A DNA stretch of 35,840 bases from Bacilli bacterium (GTDB lineage: Bacteria; Bacillota_I; Bacilli_A; RFN20; CAG-826): the NCBI GenBank assembly GCA_024399115.1, contig JAKSHZ010000017.1, positions 1 to 35,840 of the forward strand. The letters run 5' to 3'. This document shows, piece by piece, positions 13,220 to 20,595 of this stretch; position 1 is the stretch's first letter, and each line of letters opens with the position of its first letter. The translations under genes were made by a program, and so were the position numbers. The notes below the pieces were generated by a model. The model made no database searches and was not told the DNA's origin. It saw only the letters and a program-made list of their open reading frames with translations.

Positions 13220-14005
13220 ATGAAACAAGTAATTTTAGTTATAGGTGATTCTTCAGGAATCGGAAAAGACATTTGCGAGTTATTTAATAAAGATAACTTT
13301 GTATATGGAGTTTCAAGAAAAGAAATAGTTTGTAATCATACCCATTACGTAGGCGACGTAAGAGACGAAAATAGAATAAACGAAATCGTAAAGGATGTTT
13401 ACGATAAGCATAATGTAATAGATTTAGTGGTTGTCGCTAGTGGAATGGGTATAAGTGGTGCTACTGAACAAATAAGTAGTGAAGATATAAATGCTCAAAT
13501 AGATATCAATCTAAAAGGAGTAATAAACGTAGATAAAGCAGTTATCCCTTATATGAGAAAGAATAACAAAGGAAGAATAGTGCACATCTCTAGTGTTGCC
13601 GCTATTGCACCTATCCCTTTCCAAAGTTTATACAGTGCTTCTAAAGCTGCACTTAATAATTATTCCCTCGCCCTTAATAACGAACTTAGACCATTTAACA
13701 TCAAGGTAATTACAGTAATGCCAGGAGATACTCAAACTGGATTTACTGGTGCAAGAAAGAAAACAGACGATAAAGACAATATCTATAATGGAAGAGTAGA
13801 ACGTAGTGTATCAAAGATGGAAAAAGATGAGACACATGGTGCATCTTCTATGAGCGTAGCTAAATCAATTGTCCGCATAAGTAAAAAGAAACACCCAAGA
13901 GTGCTATACACAATAGGATTTACATATAAGTTATTAGGCTTCTTAATTAAGATTTTACCTATAAACTTAGTGAATAAGATCCTATATATGATGTACGCTA
14001 AGTAA
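13220..14005 (+). CDS. Short-chain dehydrogenase/reductase (SDR)
   Basis: A 261-aa NAD(P)-dependent oxidoreductase of the classical SDR type. The cofactor loop reads IGDSSGIGK near residues 8-16 (first Gly of TGxxxGIG kept, Thr replaced), the serine lies in HISSVAA, and the catalytic YSASK has Y138 and K142. After residue 235 comes a hydrophobic stretch (LLGFLIKILPINLVNKILYMMY) that may attach it to the membrane, as in lipid- or steroid-acting SDRs. The substrate is not deducible. It has no clear Shine-Dalgarno. It faces a second SDR across a shared terminator. Confidence 0.85.
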   Translation: MKQVILVIGDSSGIGKDICELFNKDNFVYGVSRKEIVCNHTHYVGDVRDENRINEIVKDVYDKHNVIDLVVVASGMGISGATEQISSEDINAQIDINLKGVINVDKAVIPYMRKNNKGRIVHISSVAAIAPIPFQSLYSASKAALNNYSLALNNELRPFNIKVITVMPGDTQTGFTGARKKTDDKDNIYNGRVERSVSKMEKDETHGASSMSVAKSIVRISKKKHPRVLYTIGFTYKLLGFLIKILPINLVNKILYMMYAK

Positions 14006-14015
14006 GTTAAAAAAG

Positions 14016-14046
14016 AACTAGGTCAACGAACCTAGTTTTATTTTTT
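14016..14046. terminator. Bidirectional terminator between the two SDR genes
   Basis: A perfect 8-bp stem AACTAGGT / ACCTAGTT with a 6-nt loop. On the plus strand it is followed by TTATTTTTT, and on the minus strand by CTTTTTTAAC. Confidence 0.88.
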
Positions 14047-14056
14047 GTAAATATGT

Positions 14057-14848
14057 TTATTTAAGAATTTTTCTTATCGCAAAGAACTGTAGTTTTTGTG
14101 GTAAGAAGTTCAATAATTTCAATAAGAAATTGTTGTTAATTTTATAGGCGAACTTAGTTCGTTTTTTGTTAACAATCTTGTAAATTTTCTCAGCTATCTT
14201 ACCAGGTTTAACTGATTTCGATTCGACACCATTAACGATATTATTAAAGTTCTTGGCATTGCATTTATAGAGTTTTGTATTATTCATAAATTTTTCAAGT
14301 TCGTTTGTTGAATTACCGAGTAGCGGTGTTTCTACCGCTCCAGCTCGCAATGTAGTGACATCAATGCCTAAAAGTTGAAGTTCCATTCTTAACGAATATG
14401 CGTATCTATCAAGGGATGCTTTTGAAATACCATATATTCCAGTGAATGGAAGTGGGTCTAATCCAGCAAGTTCACTTGTGACAATTAATATTCTGCTTCC
14501 TTTAGATAAAAGTGGTAAAAAAGTCTTATTGATTCTATAAACTCCAAAGACATTAATTTCGAAAATTTTCTTAAATCTTTCTTCGCTCATTTCAACTAAG
14601 GAATCTGCCATGTATATACCAGCAATATGTAAGATATTGTCTAAATGATCTACTTTAGACTTAATAGTTTCAAAGGCGTTTTGAATGCTTTCTTCACTTG
14701 TAATATCACATTCAATGTAGGTTACTTTATCAATAGGGTTATTAATAACTCTGTCCAAAGCAAAAACGTTGTAACCTTTGGTAACAAAATATGAGCAAGT
14801 AGCGCTTCCAATGCCACCTGTTGCTCCAGTAATAAGTACGTTTTTCAT
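14057..14848 (-). CDS. Short-chain dehydrogenase/reductase (SDR)
   Basis: A 263-aa classical SDR with the canonical cofactor loop TGATGGIG (residues 7-14), the NNAG-like HIAG (74-77), TSELAG with the catalytic serine, and YGISK with Y139 and K143. The C-terminal 35 residues are basic and hydrophobic (NNFLLKLLNFLPQKLQFFAI), like those of the convergent SDR, so both may act at the membrane, for example on lipids. The substrate is unknown. No Shine-Dalgarno is seen; TATTAT lies just 7 nt before the ATG, which suggests a leaderless mRNA or a misplaced start. Confidence 0.87.
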   Translation of the reverse strand: MKNVLITGATGGIGSATCSYFVTKGYNVFALDRVINNPIDKVTYIECDITSEESIQNAFETIKSKVDHLDNILHIAGIYMADSLVEMSEERFKKIFEINVFGVYRINKTFLPLLSKGSRILIVTSELAGLDPLPFTGIYGISKASLDRYAYSLRMELQLLGIDVTTLRAGAVETPLLGNSTNELEKFMNNTKLYKCNAKNFNNIVNGVESKSVKPGKIAEKIYKIVNKKRTKFAYKINNNFLLKLLNFLPQKLQFFAIRKILK

Positions 14849-14884
14849 ATCAATATAATACTTTAATTTTCTAGATAAAAGGAA

Positions 14885-14998
14885 CTATTTATTGGTCTTC
14901 TTATTGTTGATGGATGTGAAAATATAAGACATACCAATAACTAAACCTAATAAAGCACCAATGAATGGTACTTCGTTGCTAAAGACCTTAGTTCTAAC
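14885..14998 (-). pseudogene. Possible remnant of a membrane-protein C-terminus
   Basis: Read on the minus strand, an open stretch of about 37 codons ending in TAG encodes a transmembrane-like segment (FIGALLGLVIGMSYIF) and a Lys/Asn-rich tail. The residues and codons look protein-like. The frame has an in-frame TAA just upstream (codon before CTT GTT) and no start codon, so it would be the end of a lost gene. Chance cannot be excluded. Confidence 0.3.
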
Positions 14999-15056
14999 AA
15001 GTTAAACACTCTTAAAACTTGATAAGAAAATGGTTAGTAATTTTTAAAATAAAATT

Positions 15057-15064
15057 GCTATAAT
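15057..15064 (+). promoter_or_regulatory. Extended -10 promoter of the Cys-repeat lipoprotein operon
   Basis: TGCTATAAT is an extended -10 element 26 nt before the ATG; the -35 is weak. A GGGG Shine-Dalgarno follows. Confidence 0.5.
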
Positions 15065-15089
15065 TACTTCATTATCTGGGGTACACAAT

Positions 15090-16979
15090 ATGAAAAACAA
15101 GTTACTTAAATTAGCAATATTCGCCATGTCTTTTGGCTTAGTTGGATGCGATGCTTTCCCATTTTTGCCATCTCTTCCAGGTGGCCCTAATCAACCAGGT
15201 AATAAGTTTGATGATATCGATGAAAACGGAGAAGTATTAGGCGAAAATAATGACTATAGATATAACAAAGAATACCACTGGAAATATAACGAAGAAGAAA
15301 AATATACCGGCACGAAAGAATACCACGTTTTTAAGAAAACTCATAAAGACTCTACTTGTTTAGAAAATGGTTATGATCGTAAAGTATGTGAAGTGTGCAA
15401 TTATACCGAGGAATCTCATTATGACCTTTCTAATCACGATTTTGAAATTATAGAAGAAGAATCTATTTTTCCTTCATGCCTTAACACGGTTGGATATGTA
15501 GAATCAAAATGCAAAGTATGTGGTGTACATAATATCGAAGAAGTATTTTGGAATGGAGAACATAACTATATCGATCCAGCAACAAAAGAATTTAATATCA
15601 TTATGGATAAAGAAGCTACATGTAGCGAAGAAGGATATGGAAGAAAAATTTGTGTCGATTGCGGTCACTCAATTCAATTTTTTTCTCCACCTTTGAGCCA
15701 TAATTTTAACGATAAGTTTGATCTTTTTGGAGCCGTTAGAGTTCTTACATGTTCAAGGTGTGGTGAGAAACATCTTTCATTTAATATGGAAGAAATCACA
15801 GATGCTTCTAAAGAAACTCTGCTCTATGACAACAATAATGAAGGTGCAAGATTCTATGGTCACTCTATTGGAAATGATACCCCTTTAGGGACAGACGGAA
15901 ACTTGAATAGTCCTGTTGATCCAGTCTTCTCTATTTTCCAAGAAGGTGATAATGTTGAATTATTTTTCTATCTTAGTGAAGAAGACGCTGATTACTATAA
16001 AGACGCTAGATTAATTGTAGATGCTAAACCAGCTGATTATATGTTCAATAATAGAGTAGATTTCTTTTTATCTCAAGATAAAAATACTAGTGATTGGTAC
16101 CCAGGATTTTACATCAAAGATGAAGGCGGACACACTAAGGGAGATAGAGTAGAAGACGCTCGTTATTTACTATACGTTGACAACGTTCTTCAAGAATTCG
16201 ATCCTACGGTTGTTAATGTACCAGAAAATAATAAAAGACAAGATTTTGTCGTCCCTTACACATTTAATTTCGAACCAGGATATCACTATGTAAAACTCGT
16301 CATGGCTGGTGGATATAAATCTACTTTCTACGGATTTAGGTTTGAAGCTGATTACGATTATCAACAACATGAAATGAATAATAGTCACGAGTTCAGAGTT
16401 GCAAGCACCGATTACCCTAATGAAAGCGGAGTAAAGTGCGTTAAAGAAGAATGTAATTGTGGAGCTGTTAAATTTACAGTTGATGTTGATAGCGATTTAA
16501 ACGGAAATCTACACAGAAACGGCAAGCTACTTAAAAGTTATTCTGGAATTTATGATGAATCACTGGTTTCTCGTTTTATTTTCACTGTTGATGACTTTTA
16601 TGTTGGTAAGCTATATGCATATGGTGGCATAGATAACCAATATATCTTTGATAATTCGTATTCATTTTATTCTGGTAAGGTTGATGGAGTTACGTATAGC
16701 ATATTGCCAGATAATCAAACCAACACATCTCTTAAAGTAAACGGCTATCCTATACCCCTTTCTAATAAGAAATATAATGAAAACGAAGGTATTTCTGGAG
16801 TTATTCGAGAAAAACTTAATTCCGAAACCGGTGACACCATTTATATAAATGCAGGTTTAATTGAAATGGGCAATATCAGTTTAGTTCGTGGCGAGAACGC
16901 TATTGACTTAGCTGCTTTAAACAGTTATGGCATTGTTTACGTCGATTTAGTTTTCATTGGTCGCTCAGTGAATAGATAA
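15090..16979 (+). CDS. Large lipoprotein with Cys-pair repeats and a carbohydrate-binding-like region
   Basis: A 629-aa precursor. The signal peptide ends in lipobox LVGC (lipidated Cys20), then a Pro/Gly-rich linker. Residues about 85-235 hold four imperfect repeats of the form C-x(n)-G-x(n)-C-x2-C (KVCEVC, SKCKVC, KICVDC, LTCSRC), a pattern common in surface proteins of gut Bacillota. Residues about 250-435 look beta-rich like an F5/8- or CBM-type binding domain, and a second beta-rich part runs to the end with another Cys cluster (CVKEECNC). It is probably an exposed binding protein; the ligand is unknown. It is first in an apparent operon with GNAT, HAD and a small membrane protein. Confidence 0.75.
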   Translation: MKNKLLKLAIFAMSFGLVGCDAFPFLPSLPGGPNQPGNKFDDIDENGEVLGENNDYRYNKEYHWKYNEEEKYTGTKEYHVFKKTHKDSTCLENGYDRKVCEVCNYTEESHYDLSNHDFEIIEEESIFPSCLNTVGYVESKCKVCGVHNIEEVFWNGEHNYIDPATKEFNIIMDKEATCSEEGYGRKICVDCGHSIQFFSPPLSHNFNDKFDLFGAVRVLTCSRCGEKHLSFNMEEITDASKETLLYDNNNEGARFYGHSIGNDTPLGTDGNLNSPVDPVFSIFQEGDNVELFFYLSEEDADYYKDARLIVDAKPADYMFNNRVDFFLSQDKNTSDWYPGFYIKDEGGHTKGDRVEDARYLLYVDNVLQEFDPTVVNVPENNKRQDFVVPYTFNFEPGYHYVKLVMAGGYKSTFYGFRFEADYDYQQHEMNNSHEFRVASTDYPNESGVKCVKEECNCGAVKFTVDVDSDLNGNLHRNGKLLKSYSGIYDESLVSRFIFTVDDFYVGKLYAYGGIDNQYIFDNSYSFYSGKVDGVTYSILPDNQTNTSLKVNGYPIPLSNKKYNENEGISGVIREKLNSETGDTIYINAGLIEMGNISLVRGENAIDLAALNSYGIVYVDLVFIGRSVNR

Positions 16980-16982
16980 TTT

Positions 16983-17504
16983 ATGAGTTTAGAAATTAAA
17001 AAAATAAATTTAGATGAAATAGATAGAGTAATGGTTATCATAAATGACGCAAAGCGTCTTTTAGGTAATCATTCTTTACAATGGCAGCAAGGTTACCCAA
17101 ACGAAGAGACAATGAAAGCTGACATTGTAAATAATGATTTATATGGTTGCTATATCAACTCTACTTTAGTAGGTATAGTCGCATTAGTCCAAGGTCTTAA
17201 CATTAACTATACAGAAATCTATGAAGGTAGTTGGATTAAAGAAACTTCCGATGATGACTTAGTCATCCATAGAATTGCGGTTAAGGAAGAATTCCACAAA
17301 ATGAAAATCGGACAAGCTCTTATGGAGTTCGCTGAAAAATACGCAAAAGAAAAAGGCAAGACCTCAATTAAAATAGACACTCACGTTAAAAACATCCCAA
17401 TGCAAACTCTTTGCAAAAATAATGGGTACGAATATAGAGGAATCATCTACTTAAAACGTGCAGAAGTAGATAACTCCAGATTAGCTTTTGAGAAGACAAT
17501 ATAA
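16983..17504 (+). CDS. GNAT-family N-acetyltransferase
   Basis: A 173-aa acetyl-CoA-dependent acyltransferase. The core is DLVIHRIAVKEEFHKMKIG, giving beta-4, and the pyrophosphate loop is the variant HKMKIGQA of Q/RxxGxG/A. A helix and SIKIDTHVKNIPMQTLCKNNGY follow, typical of small-molecule GNATs with the Asn and Tyr near the acetyl site. The substrate is unknown. Its ATG is 3 nt after the lipoprotein stop, so translation is coupled. Confidence 0.85.
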   Translation: MSLEIKKINLDEIDRVMVIINDAKRLLGNHSLQWQQGYPNEETMKADIVNNDLYGCYINSTLVGIVALVQGLNINYTEIYEGSWIKETSDDDLVIHRIAVKEEFHKMKIGQALMEFAEKYAKEKGKTSIKIDTHVKNIPMQTLCKNNGYEYRGIIYLKRAEVDNSRLAFEKTI

Positions 17505-17505
17505 G

Positions 17506-18057
17506 ATGTCAAAAGTATTATTTACAGATTTTTTTGGTGTAATTGTTCAAGATAGTGGGAACTCTTGGCTTAAGTCTCACAATCTTTTTGAGCGTAAAAA
17601 CGAAATCTTCCCATTAGGAGATATAGGCGACATTTCAGAAGATGAAGTATTTAATCGTCTCTCAAAGATGAGTGGTGAACCAAAACAACAAATCTTTGCT
17701 CACTTTGAGAGCTTAGCGATTCTTAACCCAGACACAGTAAAAATGTTAAGAGAACTTAAGAAACGAAATTATAAAATTGTTGTTCTTTCTAACTGTTATG
17801 ATTCAGTTTTAGAAAGAAGAATCAAACAATTTGATTTAGACGACATCTTTGATGACGTCATAATTTCGTACCAAATTCACATGATAAAACCACATAAAGG
17901 TATCTTTGAATACGCATATAAAAAACACTGTGTCGCTGGTGACGATGTTTACTTTATGGATGATACCGAAATTAACTTAACTGCACCTAGAGAGCTAGGA
18001 TGGTACGTTGTTAAATTCGATGGAAATATTAACAATATTATTAAGGAATTTAAATAA
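17506..18057 (+). CDS. HAD-superfamily hydrolase with altered motif I
   Basis: A 183-aa HAD IA-like protein. Motif I reads FTDFFGVIV: the nucleophile D8 is present but the second Asp, normally two residues on, is Phe. Motif II is VLSNCYD, motif III IKPHKG and motif IV FMDDTEIN. Many HAD relatives of the DFGGVI type show a comparable replacement and may be epoxide-hydrolase-like phosphatases or non-catalytic. The chosen ATG at 17506 starts 1 nt after the GNAT stop; the upstream in-frame ATG at 17488 would overlap the GNAT gene. Function unknown. Confidence 0.75.
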   Translation: MSKVLFTDFFGVIVQDSGNSWLKSHNLFERKNEIFPLGDIGDISEDEVFNRLSKMSGEPKQQIFAHFESLAILNPDTVKMLRELKKRNYKIVVLSNCYDSVLERRIKQFDLDDIFDDVIISYQIHMIKPHKGIFEYAYKKHCVAGDDVYFMDDTEINLTAPRELGWYVVKFDGNINNIIKEFK

Positions 18058-18063
18058 TTAATT

Positions 18064-18372
18064 ATGGTTTGGATAATTCTAGCTTTTTGTGTTTCGGTAT
18101 TTATTGTTCTTCCATTAATCTTGATGGCTTTTGGAATTACTGCGATATTCTTAAATTTCACTTGGCCTGTATTGAGGATACTATTAATTATTGTCGGTGG
18201 CGTATTAGTCCTCGGAGGACCTGTCATCTGGATTGGTGGGGCAATTTGGAAGTTCAAAGATGAAGAAATAGTTGAAGGTATTTGGTGGTTACTAGGTGGT
18301 TGGATACCTGGGGCTATTATTTCTGTTTTAGGTCTTCTCTTGATTATGTTATTAACAGGGGCGTTTGCTTAG
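18064..18372 (+). CDS. Small membrane protein, three transmembrane helices
   Basis: A 102-aa, very hydrophobic protein with helices near residues 3-28, 33-62 and 75-100, and a short charged loop (KFKDEEIVEG) after the second. I recognise no family. It follows the HAD gene by 6 nt and ends at a terminator, so it is the last gene of the 15090-18372 operon. Confidence 0.65.
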   Translation: MVWIILAFCVSVFIVLPLILMAFGITAIFLNFTWPVLRILLIIVGGVLVLGGPVIWIGGAIWKFKDEEIVEGIWWLLGGWIPGAIISVLGLLLIMLLTGAFA

Positions 18373-18400
18373 AATTGTTAAAGCTTTATATGAAAATGAG

Positions 18401-18427
18401 TCGTTTCAATTAGAAGCGATTTTTTTA
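18401..18427 (+). terminator. Intrinsic terminator closing the 15090-18372 operon
   Basis: A 7-bp stem TCGTTTC / GAAGCGA (one wobble) with a 5-nt loop, followed by TTTTTTTATTT. Confidence 0.82.
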
Positions 18428-18439
18428 TTTATATGGTCT

Positions 18440-18454
18440 ATTTACTAAGTAAAT
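18440..18454. promoter_or_regulatory. Palindrome upstream of the galactoside operon promoter
   Basis: ATTTACTAAGTAAAT is a perfect dyad (7-bp arms, one central base) 11 bp upstream of the -35. It could be a binding site for an activator or a second regulator; its sequence differs from the likely TetR operator. Confidence 0.4.
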
Positions 18455-18465
18455 GAATTTTTCTT

Positions 18466-18494
18466 TTGACATCAGAATATATAAAAAGTATAGT
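18466..18494 (+). promoter_or_regulatory. Sigma-A promoter of the TetR-galactoside operon
   Basis: A perfect -35 TTGACA and a -10 TATAGT are separated by exactly 17 bp. This is the best consensus promoter in the window. Transcription should start near 18501. Confidence 0.88.
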
Positions 18495-18507
18495 TAAAGT
18501 ATCAAAA

Positions 18508-18524
18508 TGATAGTCTGACTATCA
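18508..18524. promoter_or_regulatory. Probable TetR operator
   Basis: TGATAGTCTGACTATCA is a perfect 7-bp dyad with a 3-bp spacer. It lies between the predicted transcription start and the Shine-Dalgarno of the TetR gene, where bound repressor would block its own promoter. Confidence 0.7.
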
Positions 18525-18535
18525 CAAGGGGTCAT

Positions 18536-19150
18536 ATGAATAAGTTAAGAGAAGCACAAATTGGTTTTATAGTAGAAGAAGCAACACCTCTTTTTTTCGC
18601 ACGTAAAATCAATGAAGTAACAATGAGCGATATCGCAAAAGAAATCGGTATTGGCGAAGCAACTCTTTATAGATATTTCGGCACTAAGGCTAACTTAGTT
18701 TTAATGATCGCTGAAAGATTGTCTAATAATGTATTTGATAATTATTTTTTAAATATTGATAAGTCATTAAATGGTTTTCAAAGAGTTCAACAATTCTTTG
18801 AAGCATATTTAAATGTATATATGGATAAAAAGTACTTATTTGCATTTATTAATTCCTTCGACGCTTTCTTAGCTAATGAAACAGATATGGACTTAGTTGA
18901 TTACACAAATAGTGTTAACCAATATGAAACTATTTTCGACGAATGCTTTGATGCCGGTGTTAAAGATGGAAGCATCGTATTTGATGGAGACAGAGATACT
19001 TACTATAGATCTACAACATTAGCGTTATTTAACGTATGTAAAAAATTAGCTGTTGAAAACGACCTTTTAGAAAATGATAAACGTTTCGATCCAGTTAATG
19101 AAATTAAGAGTATTATAGAGATTTTCCTCTACAGAATACAAAAAAGATAA
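18536..19150 (+). CDS. TetR/AcrR-family regulator of the galactoside operon
   Basis: A 204-aa TetR-type repressor. The N-terminal HTH (about residues 24-50) reads KINEVTMSDIAKEIGIGEAT followed by LYRYFGTKANL, the standard recognition-helix signature. The remaining 150 residues are the variable ligand-binding helical domain. AAGGGG precedes the ATG. It is the first gene of the sugar operon and has a palindrome at its own start. I infer autorepression relieved by a sugar or sugar phosphate, although TetR regulators of sugar genes are less common than LacI or AraC types. Confidence 0.9.
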   Translation: MNKLREAQIGFIVEEATPLFFARKINEVTMSDIAKEIGIGEATLYRYFGTKANLVLMIAERLSNNVFDNYFLNIDKSLNGFQRVQQFFEAYLNVYMDKKYLFAFINSFDAFLANETDMDLVDYTNSVNQYETIFDECFDAGVKDGSIVFDGDRDTYYRSTTLALFNVCKKLAVENDLLENDKRFDPVNEIKSIIEIFLYRIQKR

Positions 19151-19170
19151 TAAATATTGAGGTATTTATC

Positions 19171-20586
19171 ATGAAAAGACTTACAAAAAAGCAAATGTGG
19201 ATTTTCGCAATTGGCCAATTAGGATGGTCTATTTTAGGCGGCATCATTAACGCATGGCTCGTCACTTTCTATTTGCCAACTAGTGAAGCTGTTTCTGAAC
19301 AAGGCGCTAATTTCTTTGTCCCAACTGGCTTAGTTATTTTAGGTGTCTTAACTGTTTTAGGTTTAATTACATTTATTTGTAGAATCTTCGATGCAGTTAC
19401 TGACCCACTCATCGCTACTATGTCAGATAGAAGTAAGAATCCAAAAGGCAGAAGAATTCCATTCATGAGATTAGCTGCTATTCCTTTTGCAGTAGTAACA
19501 GTTTTAGTTTTCTTAGCTCCTGTTAATAAAATCTCAGGCATTAACATTGCTTGGATCTTAATCTTCTTAATTCTTTTCTACTTCTTCATGACTTTATATT
19601 GCACACCATATAACGCTTTAATTAGTGAATTTGGCAAGACTCAAGAAGATAGAATGTATATCTCAACTGCAATCTCATTAACTTATTTCTTTGGTACATT
19701 ATTAGCTTATGTTCCATTTGTATTCGCTGGTGTATTACAAGGAATGAGCGTTTCATATAACTGGTCATATAGACTTTGCTTCATTGTTTTAGCAATTGTT
19801 GCTTTAGTCTGTATGCTCATCCCAACATTTAAATTAAATGAAAAAGAATTCGTCGACGCTAAACCAAGTGAAGCAAACGTCATTAAGTCTCTTGGCGCAA
19901 CATTCAAAAACAAAGAATTCTTAAAATTCACTGGCAGTGATATCGCTTATTGGATCGGCTTAACTCTTTTCCAAACGGGCTTACCATTCTTCGTAAAAGT
20001 TTCTATGAAACTTGATGAATCTATGACTATGGTTTTCTTAGGTGGCATGACTGTATTAAGTGCTTGTTTCTATCCAGTAGTTAGCAAGTTAGTTTCTAAG
20101 TTTGGTAAAAAGAAACTTACAATTACAGGTTTCTTAGGATTAGCTCTCGCTTATGTTATCACAGCTTTAATTGGTGTCTTACCTCTTCCAGGAATGGTAT
20201 TTGGTGTTCTCATCGTTGTTATCGCATCATTCCCAATGGCACTTTTAGGAATTATTCCTCAAGCAATTGTCGCTGATGTTGCTGAAGAAGACTCAATTAT
20301 TACAGGCGAAAAACGTGAAGGTATGTTCTTCGCAGCTCGTACTTTCGCAATGAAATTAGGTCAATCAATTGCTATGTTAGCATTCACTTCATTAGCAATT
20401 TTAGGCACAACACAAGACTTATCAAGTAACGACATTACTGCATCAGCAGTAGGCTTAAGAATTGTCGCTATCGTTGCAATTTTCTTCTGCTGTTTAGGTG
20501 CAGTTACATTAATGTTCTATAACGAAAAGAAGGTTATGAAAACTATCGAAGATAGTAAAAAAGAAACTCCAAAAGAAAACGAATAG
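19171..20586 (+). CDS. GPH-family sugar:cation symporter
   Basis: A 471-aa, 12-helix transporter of the glycoside-pentoside-hexuronide (MelB-like) family within the MFS. The hallmark DAVTDPLIATMSDRSKNPKG lies near residues 72-91, with an Arg-rich loop after helix 2 and a QEDR-type turn (FGKTQEDR). It most likely imports an alpha-galactoside such as melibiose, or galactosyl-glycerol, by sodium or proton symport, judged from the adjacent GH36 alpha-galactosidase. A GAGGT leader lies in the 20-nt gap after the TetR gene. Confidence 0.9.
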   Translation: MKRLTKKQMWIFAIGQLGWSILGGIINAWLVTFYLPTSEAVSEQGANFFVPTGLVILGVLTVLGLITFICRIFDAVTDPLIATMSDRSKNPKGRRIPFMRLAAIPFAVVTVLVFLAPVNKISGINIAWILIFLILFYFFMTLYCTPYNALISEFGKTQEDRMYISTAISLTYFFGTLLAYVPFVFAGVLQGMSVSYNWSYRLCFIVLAIVALVCMLIPTFKLNEKEFVDAKPSEANVIKSLGATFKNKEFLKFTGSDIAYWIGLTLFQTGLPFFVKVSMKLDESMTMVFLGGMTVLSACFYPVVSKLVSKFGKKKLTITGFLGLALAYVITALIGVLPLPGMVFGVLIVVIASFPMALLGIIPQAIVADVAEEDSIITGEKREGMFFAARTFAMKLGQSIAMLAFTSLAILGTTQDLSSNDITASAVGLRIVAIVAIFFCCLGAVTLMFYNEKKVMKTIEDSKKETPKENE

Positions 20587-20595
20587 GAAATTAAA

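Noticed and set aside
17949-18263. Overlapping frames on both strands in the small membrane protein gene
   Set aside because: Shadows; only the plus frame at 18064 has operon-type spacing and coherent helices.
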